64,000 bases of DNA from Aquipseudomonas ullengensis (GCF_014174475.1 NZ_JACJUD010000006.1:248001-312000); one strand, 5' to 3'; counted from the first letter of the stretch, positions 24,725 to 33,599 are shown. Program-made: numbers and translations. The notes: generated by a model from the sequence alone, not told the origin.

Positions 24725-26213
24725 CGGCGAAGCGCGCGCTGAGCCGGCCCAAGCGCCCGGCCAGTTCGCGCAGGCGCAGGCTGTCGCCATCCAGCACGCC
24801 GGCATCCTCGGCATTCTGCTCCGCCACCTGCTGCACGCCGCTCAGGTGCTCGCTGACCTCCGCACTGCTGCTCGCCTGCTCGTTGGTTGCCGCGGCAATC
24901 AGCCCGCTCATCTGGCTCACCGCCTCGATCTCCCCGACGATCGCCAGCAGCAGCTCGCCGGCCCGGCGGCTGTCCTCGACGCAGCGCACCACGCCCTGCT
25001 GGCTGTCCTGCATGGCGCTGGCGGCCTGGCGACTGCTGTGTTGCAGGCGGGCGATGATGTCCTGAATTTCCGCCGTGGAGGCGGCGGTCTTCTGCGCGAG
25101 GTTGCGCACCTCGTCGGCGACCACGGCAAAGCCCCGGCCCTGATCACCAGCGCGAGCCGCCTCGATGGCAGCGTTGAGAGCCAGCAGGTTGGTCTGCTCG
25201 GCAATCGCACGGATCACCTCCAGCACCCGGCCGATCTGCTGCGCCTGCTCGGCCAGCGACTGCACTTCGCGGTCGGTGCCGTCGATGCGTTCGGCCAGGC
25301 GGTTGATCTCGGCAGCGCTCTGGGCCACCGCCGCGCGCCCCTCGGCCGCCTTCTCGGTAGCTGCCTGGGTGGCATGGGCGGCCTGCTGGGCATGACCGGC
25401 TACCTCGTCGATGGCCACACTCATTTCCTGCATCGCACCCGCCATGTAGGAAATCTCGCCGAGCTGCTTGCCGGAGCCCTCGCGCAGCTGGCGGGTGGCC
25501 CGTGCCAGGCTCTCGCCGGTCGCGGCCAGGCCCTGGGTATCACCCACCACCTCGCCGACCATCTCCTCCAGCTGGGCCAGAAAGCGGTTGAAACGCTGCG
25601 TCACCGCGCCGCTGTCCTGGCTCCGCAGGCGCAGGTCAATGCGCGCCTCCTCGGCTGTCAGAGCAGTAATCACCTGCATCAGCGCCTCGCCCTCACGCGC
25701 CTCGGCATAGGCCTGGCGCGCCAGGTAGATGAGGATGGCGCTCTCTAGCACCACGTAGAAGGCGTGCAGGAAGATGATCGGCCAGCTGCCGTGTGGCACC
25801 ACGTGCACACCCACGCCCTGTTGCTGCAGGGCGAAGAAGGCCAGGTGGTGCACGGCGATCACCGCCGCCGCCACCACGATCGGCAACCAGTCGCGGTAAT
25901 AGACCAGGAAGGCCAGCAGCACGAAGATGCCGAAGTGCATTTCCAGCACCCCGCCACTTTGATTGATATGCAGCGCCGACATGACCATGAAGGCCGCGGC
26001 CATGCAGCAACGCATCAGCCGCCGCCCCGGCACCAGGGCATTCAACGCGCTCAGCGCCAGGACCGTGACGCCGCCGACCAGCAGCGCCTGGCCCCAGGTG
26101 CCATGCCAGGCGGCCAGCCCCAGGGAGTAGAGAAACATCAACCAGAGGACGCCGAGCATGATGCGGTCGGCTTTGCGGTAATGCGCGTCGAGACTGAATG
26201 CGTGACTGCTCAT
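24714..26213 (-). CDS. Methyl-accepting chemotaxis protein with membrane-embedded N-terminus
   Basis: 499 residues. About six transmembrane segments fill residues 18-190 with no periplasmic ligand domain of useful size. A cytoplasmic signalling domain follows, with the CheA/CheW-binding hairpin IAEQTNLLALNAAIEAARAG near residue 355. I see no clear HAMP domain between them. Start MSSHAFSLDAHYRKADR at 26213; an ATG at 26222 is also in frame. Expected to sense something through or within the membrane. Single gene. Confidence 0.88.
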   Translation of the reverse strand: MSSHAFSLDAHYRKADRIMLGVLWLMFLYSLGLAAWHGTWGQALLVGGVTVLALSALNALVPGRRLMRCCMAAAFMVMSALHINQSGGVLEMHFGIFVLLAFLVYYRDWLPIVVAAAVIAVHHLAFFALQQQGVGVHVVPHGSWPIIFLHAFYVVLESAILIYLARQAYAEAREGEALMQVITALTAEEARIDLRLRSQDSGAVTQRFNRFLAQLEEMVGEVVGDTQGLAATGESLARATRQLREGSGKQLGEISYMAGAMQEMSVAIDEVAGHAQQAAHATQAATEKAAEGRAAVAQSAAEINRLAERIDGTDREVQSLAEQAQQIGRVLEVIRAIAEQTNLLALNAAIEAARAGDQGRGFAVVADEVRNLAQKTAASTAEIQDIIARLQHSSRQAASAMQDSQQGVVRCVEDSRRAGELLLAIVGEIEAVSQMSGLIAAATNEQASSSAEVSEHLSGVQQVAEQNAEDAGVLDGDSLRLRELAGRLGRLSARFAVSG

Positions 26214-26330
26214 GGGAAACATCCGGCAGCGCTCGTCCTGAGCCGTGAGTGAGCCATATCTTATACACAAGCAAAATCCTGTACAGGATTTGATTAGCGC
26301 AGACTCACCTCAGTCTAGATCCCGCAAGGG

Positions 26331-26903
26331 TCAGTCGCCGCTCCACGGGCAGAAGCAGCCGACCGCCAGGTTGCTGTCCGCGCGCACCGCTCGGCCGGCG
26401 GCCAGGGCTTCGAGGATCGGCTCGATGAAGCTGTTGCTGGAGGTGCACAGGGCGCCTTCGCTGTAGGGACCGAAGTAGGCCAGGCGGCCCTGTTGGTCCC
26501 AGATCGCCACCGCCGGACTGGCCGGCAAACCGTCGCTGCCGGGCAGGCTGGCCAGCGGCTTGAGTGCCTGCAGGTTGTCCGGCAAGCGGCCGTGGCTGCC
26601 GGCCTTCTGCACCGCATAGAACTCGACGCCGCGTGGTGCAAAGGTGTTCAGCAGTTCGCCGAGGTGCTGCTGGTTGCCGACATTGCACGGGCAGGCCGGG
26701 TCCCAGAAATGCACCACGCGGATCGGCCCCGGCCCGGCCAGCTCCGCCGGCAAGCGCAGCTCGGTACCACTGAACAGCGTGGTCTGGTCGGCGAACGGGC
26801 GGATATAGCGCACCTCGAACCACCAGAAGGCGGCCAGCATTGCGCCCAGCCAGAGGATGGCGAGCAGGCAGGCGAGCAGGGTCTTGCGGCGCGAAGCAGG
26901 CAT
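26331..26903 (-). CDS. Membrane-anchored thioredoxin-fold protein with CPC motif
   Basis: 190 residues. One N-terminal transmembrane anchor (LLACLLAILWLGAMLAAFWW) is followed by a thioredoxin-like domain. The motif DPACPCN (Cys71, Cys73) occupies the place of the usual CxxC. A second C-x-C (GCFCPW) ends the protein. Probably the DUF6436 group. A role in periplasmic redox or metal handling is inference. Start chosen at MPASRRKTLL; a start 36 bp upstream is possible, both with weak ribosome-binding sites. Divergent from a hydrolase gene. Confidence 0.72.
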   Translation of the reverse strand: MPASRRKTLLACLLAILWLGAMLAAFWWFEVRYIRPFADQTTLFSGTELRLPAELAGPGPIRVVHFWDPACPCNVGNQQHLGELLNTFAPRGVEFYAVQKAGSHGRLPDNLQALKPLASLPGSDGLPASPAVAIWDQQGRLAYFGPYSEGALCTSSNSFIEPILEALAAGRAVRADSNLAVGCFCPWSGD

Positions 26904-26993
26904 GGCAGGCAGTCGGGTTGCGGGTGCATAGCTTGCCATGCCAGCCCGCGCAGCTGAATATCGGCAACATTGTCGCCCTTGCGAGCCCGCCCG

Positions 26994-27959
26994 ATGACTG
27001 CCATGCCAAGCCTGATGCCAGAGCCCTTCCAGCCCGACAGCCTGCGCGCCGCGCTGCGACCACTGGCCGCAGACAACCTGCCGCCCAGCGCCGAGCAACT
27101 GGCCTACCAGCGCTATTACGGCCTCGACCTGGCCGCCCGGCATCCGGGGTTGCGCAGCCGCCTGGGCTGCTTCGAACAGGACGGCGTGCGCATCGCCAGC
27201 CAGCTGTGGCAGCCGGCCGAGCCCAAGGCCACGCTGATCCTGCTGCACGGTTATTACGACCACATGGGCCTGTACCGCCATGTGATCGACTGGGCCCTGG
27301 GCGAGAACCTCGCCGTGCTCGCCTGCGACTTGCCGGGCCACGGCCTGTCTGCCGGGCCACGGGCCAGCATCGATGACTTCGCCACCTACCAGCGCACCTT
27401 ACTCGGCCTGTTCGACGAGGCCAGCAGCCTGGACCTGCCACAACCCTGGCACCTGTGCGGGCAGAGCACCGGTGGCGCGATCCTGATCGACTTCCTGCTG
27501 ACCGGCACGCCCCGCCCGGAGCCCGGTACGGTGATCCTCCTGGCGCCGCTGGTGCGCCCGCGCGCCTGGGGCCTGTCCAAGCTCAGCTACCACCTGCTCA
27601 GCCCGTTCAAGGCGGAAATCCCGCGGCGCTTCTCGGCCAATTCGGGCGATGGGGACTTTCTCGACTTCGTTCAGCACCGCGATCCGCTGCAACCGCGCAG
27701 CCTGCCAACCGCCTGGGTTGGCGCCCTGGCCAAGTGGATTCCGCGCATCGAGGCCGCCAAACGCAGCCCGCTACGGCCGCTGATCGTGCAGGGCGATGCC
27801 GATATGACGGTGGATTGGCAGCACAACCTGAAGGTGCTGCAGGCCAAGTTCGACCAGCCGGAAGTCCTGCATCTGCCAGGCGCCAAGCATCATCTGGCCA
27901 ACGAGAGCGAGGCGATCCGCAGTCGCTACTTCGCCTTTCTCAGCGAACGGCTCAAGTAG
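26994..27959 (+). CDS. Alpha/beta hydrolase, monoacylglycerol-lipase-like
   Basis: 321 residues. Features of the serine aminopeptidase/MGL-type (Hydrolase_4) fold: LILLHGYYDHMGLYRH oxyanion region, DLPGHGLSAGPRA, nucleophile elbow GQSTGG, Asp in VQGDADMTVDW and His in PGAKHHLANES. It lacks a signal peptide, so it acts in the cytoplasm or at the inner membrane face. Several in-frame ATGs (26994, 27003, 27015) make the exact start uncertain. Confidence 0.85.
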   Translation: MTAMPSLMPEPFQPDSLRAALRPLAADNLPPSAEQLAYQRYYGLDLAARHPGLRSRLGCFEQDGVRIASQLWQPAEPKATLILLHGYYDHMGLYRHVIDWALGENLAVLACDLPGHGLSAGPRASIDDFATYQRTLLGLFDEASSLDLPQPWHLCGQSTGGAILIDFLLTGTPRPEPGTVILLAPLVRPRAWGLSKLSYHLLSPFKAEIPRRFSANSGDGDFLDFVQHRDPLQPRSLPTAWVGALAKWIPRIEAAKRSPLRPLIVQGDADMTVDWQHNLKVLQAKFDQPEVLHLPGAKHHLANESEAIRSRYFAFLSERLK

Positions 27960-27967
27960 TCGAGTGC

Positions 27968-28034
27968 TGTAGGAGCCCGCTTGCTGGCGATCCGACTGCC
28001 CGGGAAAAGCATCGCCAGCAAGCTGGCTCCTACA
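27968..28034. repeat. Palindromic REP-type element, TGTAGGAGCC family
   Basis: TGTAGGAGCCCGCTTGCTGG opens and GCCAGCAAGCTGGCTCCTAC closes; inner GCGATC and GCATCGCC pair imperfectly. It lies between the convergent hydrolase and DUF2059 genes. Confidence 0.85.
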
Positions 28035-28052
28035 CAAAGCACAACGCAGCGC

Positions 28053-28784
28053 TTATTGCGCCACTGCCAACCCGGCACGCAGCGATGCCAGAGCGGCCTG
28101 GTAGTAGGCCTTGCCGTCGGCGGACTCGGCGAAGGTGGTGAACTCTTCCAGCTCCGGATCGGACAGCTCGCGGTAGACATGCAGCAGGGTGTTGTCGATG
28201 TCTGCGTCGATTTCCTTCATCAGCCGCTCACGCTGGCCCTGCACCAGCGCTTGGGCCTGCTCGCCGCCGAACAGGCCGGGGACCATCTGGCTGAGGCTGT
28301 CGGCTGCCACACCGGCCAGGGCCAGGCTGACTTCGGCACCGGCTTCCTTGGCGGGCAGGGTCTGGGCCAGATGGCGGATCTGCAGGCGGCGAGTGGCGCT
28401 GGCCTCGACCCGCGGCAAGCCATTGGCGTGTTGCAGCAATTGCGCGCGGCTGGTGGCTAGGGTTTCGGCCGCGGCCACCTTGCGCCCCAGGGGCGACTCG
28501 AAGAACTGCAGGGCCGGCGCCGGATTGGCCAGCTGCGTGCTCAGCGCCGCCTGGCTGCGCTGCTGCATGGCCTGCGGCTCGAAGCGGCGGTTGCTGTTGT
28601 CCACCAGTGCCTGGTACACCGCCGGCGGCAGCGTCTTGCTGTAGCGCTGCTGGGCGCTGTTCAGAGCCTCGCTGAAATGCGTGAGCTGCTGCGGCCACCC
28701 GGCGGCCTGGAACAGGCGCTGGTAGTCATCGGCAACGGCAGTGAAGCTGCACAGCAGCATGAAACAAGCTAGAACGACGCGCAT
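28053..28784 (-). CDS. DUF2059 domain-containing exported protein
   Basis: 243 residues with a signal peptide (MRVVLACFMLLCSFTAVA|DDY) and an all-helical mature part rich in Ala, Gln and Leu (DUF2059-like repeats around QRERLMKEIDADIDNTLLHVY and LSDPELEEFTTFAESADGKAYYQ). Probably periplasmic; function unknown. The start at 28784 has AGGAG at good spacing. Divergent from the oxygenase gene at 28864. Confidence 0.78.
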   Translation of the reverse strand: MRVVLACFMLLCSFTAVADDYQRLFQAAGWPQQLTHFSEALNSAQQRYSKTLPPAVYQALVDNSNRRFEPQAMQQRSQAALSTQLANPAPALQFFESPLGRKVAAAETLATSRAQLLQHANGLPRVEASATRRLQIRHLAQTLPAKEAGAEVSLALAGVAADSLSQMVPGLFGGEQAQALVQGQRERLMKEIDADIDNTLLHVYRELSDPELEEFTTFAESADGKAYYQAALASLRAGLAVAQ

Positions 28785-28863
28785 GGGGAACTCCTGTCTG
28801 GCGCGGCTATTGTCGGGGTGCCCGGCAACCTTGTCGAGGCGCGGCGCTGGTAGAATCCGCCCC

Positions 28864-29472
28864 ATGCACACGCACAACTACCGGCACCTGCTGCCGCAGA
28901 TCATCGACGACCTGGCCACCCAGGGCTGGTCGCAGCAGGACAACTTCCTGCCTGAGCCTCTGACCCATGAACTGGCGCAAGAGTGCCGTGCGCGCGCCGA
29001 CAGCGGCGCCCTGACGCCGGCCGGAGTCGGCCGCAGCCAGGCCGTGGCGGTGCGCGAAGGCATCCGCGGCGACCGTATCCAGTGGCTCGAAGCCGGGCAG
29101 AGCAGCGCCTGCGACCAGTACCTGGCGGCCATGGACGAGCTGCGCCAGGCCCTCAACCAGGCGCTGTACCTGGGCCTGGAGGACTACGAAAGCCACTTCG
29201 CCCTGTATCCACCTGGCGCCTTCTACAAGAAGCACCTGGACCGCTTTCGCGACGACGACCACCGCTGCGTGTCCGCGGTGTACTACCTCAACAGCGACTG
29301 GCACAGCGAGCACGGTGGCGCCCTGCGCCTCTACCCGCACGACGCCGCGGAACGGGATGTGTTGCCACATGCCTGCAGCCTGGTGCTGTTCATGTCCGCC
29401 GAACTGCCCCATGAAGTGCTGCCGGCGACCCGCGAGCGCCTGTCACTGGCCGGCTGGTTTCGTCGCCGTTAA
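28864..29472 (+). CDS. 2-oxoglutarate/Fe(II)-dependent dioxygenase family protein
   Basis: 202 residues of the prolyl-4-hydroxylase-like fold. Iron ligands H-x-D are in KKHLDRF near residue 122 and the distal His in PHEVLPATRERLSLAGWF, with the Arg that binds 2-oxoglutarate ten residues later. The target is probably a protein side chain or small molecule; it does not resemble PhnY/TmpA enough to assign a phosphonate role. Start ATG 28864. Confidence 0.83.
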   Translation: MHTHNYRHLLPQIIDDLATQGWSQQDNFLPEPLTHELAQECRARADSGALTPAGVGRSQAVAVREGIRGDRIQWLEAGQSSACDQYLAAMDELRQALNQALYLGLEDYESHFALYPPGAFYKKHLDRFRDDDHRCVSAVYYLNSDWHSEHGGALRLYPHDAAERDVLPHACSLVLFMSAELPHEVLPATRERLSLAGWFRRR

Positions 29473-29480
29473 GGCATTCT

Positions 29481-29533
29481 CGTAGGGCGGGTGCAACCAG
29501 CTGCGGGGCCACGCGGGTTGCACCCGCCCTACG
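29481..29533. repeat. Palindromic repeat, GTAGGGCGGGTG family
   Basis: CGTAGGGCGGGTGCAACC opens and GGTTGCACCCGCCCTACG closes around a 17-bp centre. It lies between the oxygenase and DUF523 genes, 25 bp before the next start codon. Confidence 0.85.
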
Positions 29534-29558
29534 CAAAGCGCATGGAAAAGGAGAGGTT

Positions 29559-30053
29559 GTGGAAAAACTACTGGTTAGCCGCTGCCTGCTTGGCCACAAG
29601 GTGCGCTACGACGGCGGCGCCCACGGCCCGTACGATCTGCTGCAGCACTGGCAGGATGAGGGCCGCATCGTCGCCCTGTGCCCGGAAGTTGCCGGCGGCC
29701 TGCCGACGCCACGCCCGCCAGCGGAAATCCCCGGCGGCCAGGGCAGCAACGTGCTCGATGGCAACCAGCCGGTGCTGACCGATCTCGGCGAGGACGTCAC
29801 CGCAGCCTTTGTCGCCGGCGCCGAAATCGCCTTGCGCCTGGTCCGGCAGCATGGCCTGCGGGTCGCCGTGCTCAAGGCGCGCAGCCCTTCCTGCGGCAAC
29901 AGCCACAACTACGACGGCAGCTTCAGCGGCAACCTGGTCGAAGGTGAGGGGGTTACCGCCGCCCTGCTGCGCCGTAACGGCGTACAGGTGTTCAACGAAC
30001 AGCAATTGAGCGAAGCGGCTGCCGAACTGGCGCGCCTGGAGCAAGGCAACTGA
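29559..30053 (+). CDS. DUF523 domain-containing protein
   Basis: 164 residues. Conserved cysteines in SRCLLGHKVRYDG, ALCPEVAGGLPTPR and KARSPSCGN are spread like metal or iron-sulfur ligands in the DUF523 family. Function unknown. Translation starts at GTG 29559, supported by an AAGGAGAGG ribosome-binding site. No strong operon partner. Confidence 0.83.
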   Translation: MEKLLVSRCLLGHKVRYDGGAHGPYDLLQHWQDEGRIVALCPEVAGGLPTPRPPAEIPGGQGSNVLDGNQPVLTDLGEDVTAAFVAGAEIALRLVRQHGLRVAVLKARSPSCGNSHNYDGSFSGNLVEGEGVTAALLRRNGVQVFNEQQLSEAAAELARLEQGN

Positions 30054-30122
30054 TCGGCCCGCACTACGGAACCCGACGCGTCACCTAAGGTCAGTGCTGG
30101 ACATCTTCGAAAGGAACATCCC

Positions 30123-30554
30123 ATGACTGCTTTCCGCCCTCTCGCCCTCGCCACCCTGTTCTGTATCACCCCGCTCGCCGCCCTGGCGGAAATGCCACGC
30201 ACGGCAGCCCCGGACGGCGCCGAGGTGTACTTCATCGAGCCGGCGGACGGCGCCACGGTCAGCCAGACCTTCACCGTCAAATTCGGCCTCAAGGGCATGG
30301 GCGTGGCGCCCGCTGGCGTCGACATGCCCGCCACCGGCCACCATCACCTGCTGGTGGATGGCAGCGTGCTGCCGGCCATGGATGCGCCGCTGCCAATGAC
30401 CGATCAGATTCGCCACTTCGGCAAGGGCCAGACCGAAACCGAAGTGACCCTGCAACCCGGCAAGCACACCTTGCAGCTACTGGTTGGCGACAAGAACCAC
30501 GTGCCGCTGGACCCGCCGGTGATCTCCAAGAAGATCGAGATCACGGTGAAGTAA
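30123..30554 (+). CDS. DUF4399 domain-containing periplasmic protein
   Basis: 143 residues. The signal peptide MTAFRPLALATLFCITPLAA ends near ALA|EMP. The mature domain has FIEPADGATVSQTFTVKFGL, a GHHHLLVDG histidine cluster that could bind metal, and QLLVGDKNHVPLDPPVISK. Function unknown. AAGGAA lies just before the ATG. It stands alone between DUF523 and serA. Confidence 0.82.
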   Translation: MTAFRPLALATLFCITPLAALAEMPRTAAPDGAEVYFIEPADGATVSQTFTVKFGLKGMGVAPAGVDMPATGHHHLLVDGSVLPAMDAPLPMTDQIRHFGKGQTETEVTLQPGKHTLQLLVGDKNHVPLDPPVISKKIEITVK

Positions 30555-30604
30555 AGCGCGATGGCTCGCACCGTGTGCCTGAGCTGATGTTTGCTACGCA
30601 ATCC

Positions 30605-30707
30605 GTAGGGTGGAAAACCGCGAAGCGTTTTCCACCGATGGTGGCTCACCCCGAGCGATGAGCTGCCGGGAAACTGCGGTGGACAAGCTTCGCGTTGTCC
30701 ACCCTAC
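30605..30707. repeat. Palindromic repeat, GTAGGGTGGA family
   Basis: Opens GTAGGGTGGAAAACCGCG and closes CGCGTTGTCCACCCTAC, with inner GAAGCGTTTTCCACC and GGTGGACAAGCTTC. It lies between the DUF4399 gene and the serA terminator. Confidence 0.75.
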
Positions 30708-30733
30708 AAAACGCCATGAGCGCCATTGAAACG

Positions 30734-30762
30734 AAAAAGGGAGGCCGAAGCCTCCCTTTTTC
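30734..30762. terminator. Bidirectional terminator downstream of serA
   Basis: AAAAAGGGAGGC and GCCTCCCTTTTT form a symmetrical stem around CGAA, giving T-runs on both strands. It ends serA on the minus strand 15 bp after the stop. Confidence 0.88.
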
Positions 30763-30776
30763 ATTGCAGCTGCGCC

Positions 30777-32006
30777 TTAGAACAGAACGCGGCTGCGGAT
30801 GGTGCCGGTGACGTGCTGCAGCTTCTCGAGCGCCAGGTCCGAGTACTCGGCGTCGACGTCGATCACCACGTAGCCGACCTTTTCGTTGGTCTGCAGGAAC
30901 TGGCCGGAGATGTTGATGCCATTGTCGGCGAACACCTTGTTGATCTCGCTCATCACGCCCGGCACGTTCTCGTGGATGTGCAGCAGGCGATGCTTGCCCG
31001 GGTGCGCCGGCAGGGCGACTTCCGGGAAGTTGACCGACGAAACCGAGGTGCCGTTGTCGCTGTACTTGACCAGCTTCTCGGCCACTTCCAGGCCGATGTT
31101 GGCCTGGGCTTCGGCGGTGGAACCACCGATGTGCGGAGTCAGGATCACGCGATCCAGGCCACGCAGCGGGCTCTCGAACTCTTCGTCGTTGGACTTGGGC
31201 TCGACCGGGAACACGTCGATGGCAGCGCCGATCAGGTGCTCGTCCTTGATCGCGTTGGCCAGGTGGTCCAGCTCGACCACGGTGCCACGGGCGGCGTTGA
31301 TCAGGATGCCGCCCTTCTTCATGGCGCGGATTTCCTTCTCGCCGATCATCCACTGGGTGGACGGCAGCTCAGGCACGTGCAGGGAAACGATATCGGCCAT
31401 GCCCAGCAGGTCATGCAGGTTGCCGATCTGGGTGGCGTTGCCCAGCGGCAGCTTGGTCACCACGTCGTAGAAGAACACCTGCATGCCCAGGGCTTCGGCG
31501 AGTACCGAGAGCTGGGTGCCGATCGAGCCGTAGCCGACGATACCCAGCTTCTTGCCGCGGATTTCGAAGGAGTTGGCCGCCGACTTGATCCAGCCACCAC
31601 GGTGGCAGGAAGCGTTCTTCTCCGGGATGCCGCGCAGCAGCAGGATGGCCTGGGCCAGCACCAGCTCGGCCACCGAGCGGGTGTTGGAGAACGGCGCGTT
31701 GAACACGGCGATGCCGCGCTCGCGGGCTGCATTCAGGTCAACCTGGTTGGTACCGATGCAGAAACAGCCGACAGCGACCAGGCGCTTGGCGCAGTCGAAG
31801 ACCTCGGCGGTCAGCTGGGTGCGCGAGCGGATGCCGATGAAGTGGGCGTCGGCGATCTTTTCTTTCAGTTCGTCGTCGGACAGCGCGCCTTTGAGGTACT
31901 CGATGTTGCTGTAGCCGGCGGCCTTCAGCGTGTCGACGGCATTCTGGTGCACGCCTTCCAGCAGAAGGAACTTGATCTTGCTCTTGTCGAGAGAGGTCTT
32001 GCTCAT
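30777..32006 (-). CDS. serA: D-3-phosphoglycerate dehydrogenase
   Basis: First step of serine synthesis: NAD-dependent oxidation of 3-phosphoglycerate. 409 residues, the ACT-containing E. coli type. NAD-binding GYGSIG lies at 158-163, catalytic residues sit in NAARGTVV and TPHIGGSTAEAQ, and the C-terminal ACT domain (~338-409, GKHRLLHIHENVPGVMSEIN) should give serine feedback. SerA of this type reduces 2-ketoglutarate to D-2-hydroxyglutarate; the divergent neighbour removes it. A 16-bp palindrome lies in the shared promoter region. Confidence 0.96.
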   Translation of the reverse strand: MSKTSLDKSKIKFLLLEGVHQNAVDTLKAAGYSNIEYLKGALSDDELKEKIADAHFIGIRSRTQLTAEVFDCAKRLVAVGCFCIGTNQVDLNAARERGIAVFNAPFSNTRSVAELVLAQAILLLRGIPEKNASCHRGGWIKSAANSFEIRGKKLGIVGYGSIGTQLSVLAEALGMQVFFYDVVTKLPLGNATQIGNLHDLLGMADIVSLHVPELPSTQWMIGEKEIRAMKKGGILINAARGTVVELDHLANAIKDEHLIGAAIDVFPVEPKSNDEEFESPLRGLDRVILTPHIGGSTAEAQANIGLEVAEKLVKYSDNGTSVSSVNFPEVALPAHPGKHRLLHIHENVPGVMSEINKVFADNGINISGQFLQTNEKVGYVVIDVDAEYSDLALEKLQHVTGTIRSRVLF

Positions 32007-32103
32007 CGGAGTACCTGTTGTCCCACAAATAGTGTCAGGGAAAGCGCCAGCGGCGGTGCTGCGCGCGCCGCACAACCGGCCCGGGGGCACGATTAGCGGG
32101 GGG

Positions 32104-32119
32104 CGTATGCTAGCATACG
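32104..32119. promoter_or_regulatory. Perfect 16-bp palindrome in the serA/D2HGDH divergent promoter region
   Basis: CGTATGCTAGCATACG is exactly self-complementary, and is flanked by GGGG and CCCC that extend the dyad imperfectly. It lies 74 bp before the dehydrogenase ATG and 98 bp before the serA ATG. Candidate operator for shared control; no regulator gene is adjacent. Confidence 0.5.
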
Positions 32120-32193
32120 AGCCCCGCGAAACACCCACCCCTGGCCGATGAAGCGTGCTCAGGGTGACCATGAATTGTTTGAGAGTTCCCCAG

Positions 32194-33588
32194 ATGACCA
32201 ATCCTGCCCTGATTGAAGTGCTGAAGACCCTGGTCGAGCCCGGCAAGGTGCTCACCGATGCCGACTCCCTCAATGCCTACGGCAAGGACTGGACCAAACA
32301 TTTCGCCCCTGCGCCCAGCGCCATCGTGTTCCCCAAGACTACCGAACAGGTGCAGGCCATCGTCCGTTGGGCCAATGAGCACAAGATCGCCCTGGTGCCG
32401 TCGGGCGGCCGCACCGGCCTCTCCGCCGCCGCCGTCGCCGCCAATGGCGAAGTGGTGGTGGCTTTCGACTACATGAACCAGATCGTCGAATTCAACGAAT
32501 TCGACCGCACCGTGGTCTGCCAGCCGGGCGTGGTGACCAAGCAGCTGCAGCTGTTCGCCGAAGACAAGGGCCTGTACTACCCGGTGGACTTCGCTTCCGC
32601 TGGTTCCAGCCAACTTGGCGGCAATATCGGCACCAATGCCGGCGGGATCAAGGTCATTCGCTACGGAATGACCCGCAACTGGGTGGCCGGCCTGAAGGTC
32701 GTCACCGGCACCGGCGAACTGCTGGAGCTGAACCGCGACCTGATCAAGAACGCCACCGGCTATGACATGCGCCAGCTGTTCATCGGCGCCGAAGGCACCC
32801 TGGGCTTCGTGGTCGAAGCCACCATGCGCCTGGAACGCGCGCCGAAGAACCTCACTGCGATGGTCCTCGGCACCCCGGACTTCGACTCGATCATGCCGGT
32901 GCTGCACGCCTTCCAGAACAAGCTCGACCTGACCGCCTTCGAATTCTTCTCCGACAAGGCCCTGGCCAAGATCATGGCCCGTGGCGACGTGCCGCCGGCG
33001 TTCGACACCGACTGCCCGTTCTATGCCCTGCTGGAATTCGAGGCCACCACCGAGGAAGTCGCCGAACAGGCCCTGGCCACCTTCGAGCATTGCGTCGAGC
33101 AGGGCTGGGTAGTGGACGGCGTGATGAGCCAGAGCGAGCAGCAGCTGCAGAACCTGTGGAAGCTGCGCGAGTACATCTCCGAGACCATCAGCCACTGGAC
33201 GCCGTACAAGAACGACATCTCGGTCACCGTCGGCAAAGTACCGGCCTTCCTCCACGATATCGACCGTATCGTCGGGGAAAACTACCCGGACTTCGAAGTG
33301 ATCTGGTTCGGCCACATCGGCGACGGCAACCTGCACCTGAACATCCTCAAGCCCGACGCGCTGAGCAAGGACGAGTTCTTCGCCAAGTGCGCCATCGTCA
33401 ACAAGTGGGTGTTCGAGACCGTGCAGAAGTACAACGGCTCGATCAGCGCCGAGCACGGCGTGGGCATGACCAAACGCGACTACCTGAGCTACAGCCGCTC
33501 GGAAGCGGAAATCGCCTACATGAAGGCCATTAAGGCGGTGTTCGACCCGAACGGGATCATGAACCCGGGCAAGATCTTCCCAGTCTGA
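32194..33588 (+). CDS. D-2-hydroxyglutarate dehydrogenase (FAD-binding oxidase)
   Basis: 464 residues of the FAD_binding_4/GlcD type. FAD-binding PSGGRTGLSAAAVA near residue 70 and SAGSSQLGGNIGTNAGGIKV near 140; C-terminal WFGHIGDGNLHLNI (metal and substrate) and SAEHGVGMTK. The enzyme oxidises D-2-hydroxyglutarate to 2-ketoglutarate. In P. stutzeri this activity is coupled to SerA to pull serine synthesis forward (established). Divergence from serA supports the same role here. The ATG at 32194 is preceded by GAGAG; an ATG 24 bp upstream is less likely. Confidence 0.93.
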   Translation: MTNPALIEVLKTLVEPGKVLTDADSLNAYGKDWTKHFAPAPSAIVFPKTTEQVQAIVRWANEHKIALVPSGGRTGLSAAAVAANGEVVVAFDYMNQIVEFNEFDRTVVCQPGVVTKQLQLFAEDKGLYYPVDFASAGSSQLGGNIGTNAGGIKVIRYGMTRNWVAGLKVVTGTGELLELNRDLIKNATGYDMRQLFIGAEGTLGFVVEATMRLERAPKNLTAMVLGTPDFDSIMPVLHAFQNKLDLTAFEFFSDKALAKIMARGDVPPAFDTDCPFYALLEFEATTEEVAEQALATFEHCVEQGWVVDGVMSQSEQQLQNLWKLREYISETISHWTPYKNDISVTVGKVPAFLHDIDRIVGENYPDFEVIWFGHIGDGNLHLNILKPDALSKDEFFAKCAIVNKWVFETVQKYNGSISAEHGVGMTKRDYLSYSRSEAEIAYMKAIKAVFDPNGIMNPGKIFPV

Positions 33589-33599
33589 GAATTGGTCAC

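Noticed and set aside
28864..29472. 2-oxoglutarate dioxygenase gene as the missing PhnY/TmpA hydroxylase
   Set aside because: It is 8 kb from the AEP operon and looks like a prolyl-hydroxylase-type enzyme with late iron ligands, not the PhyH-like PhnY type.
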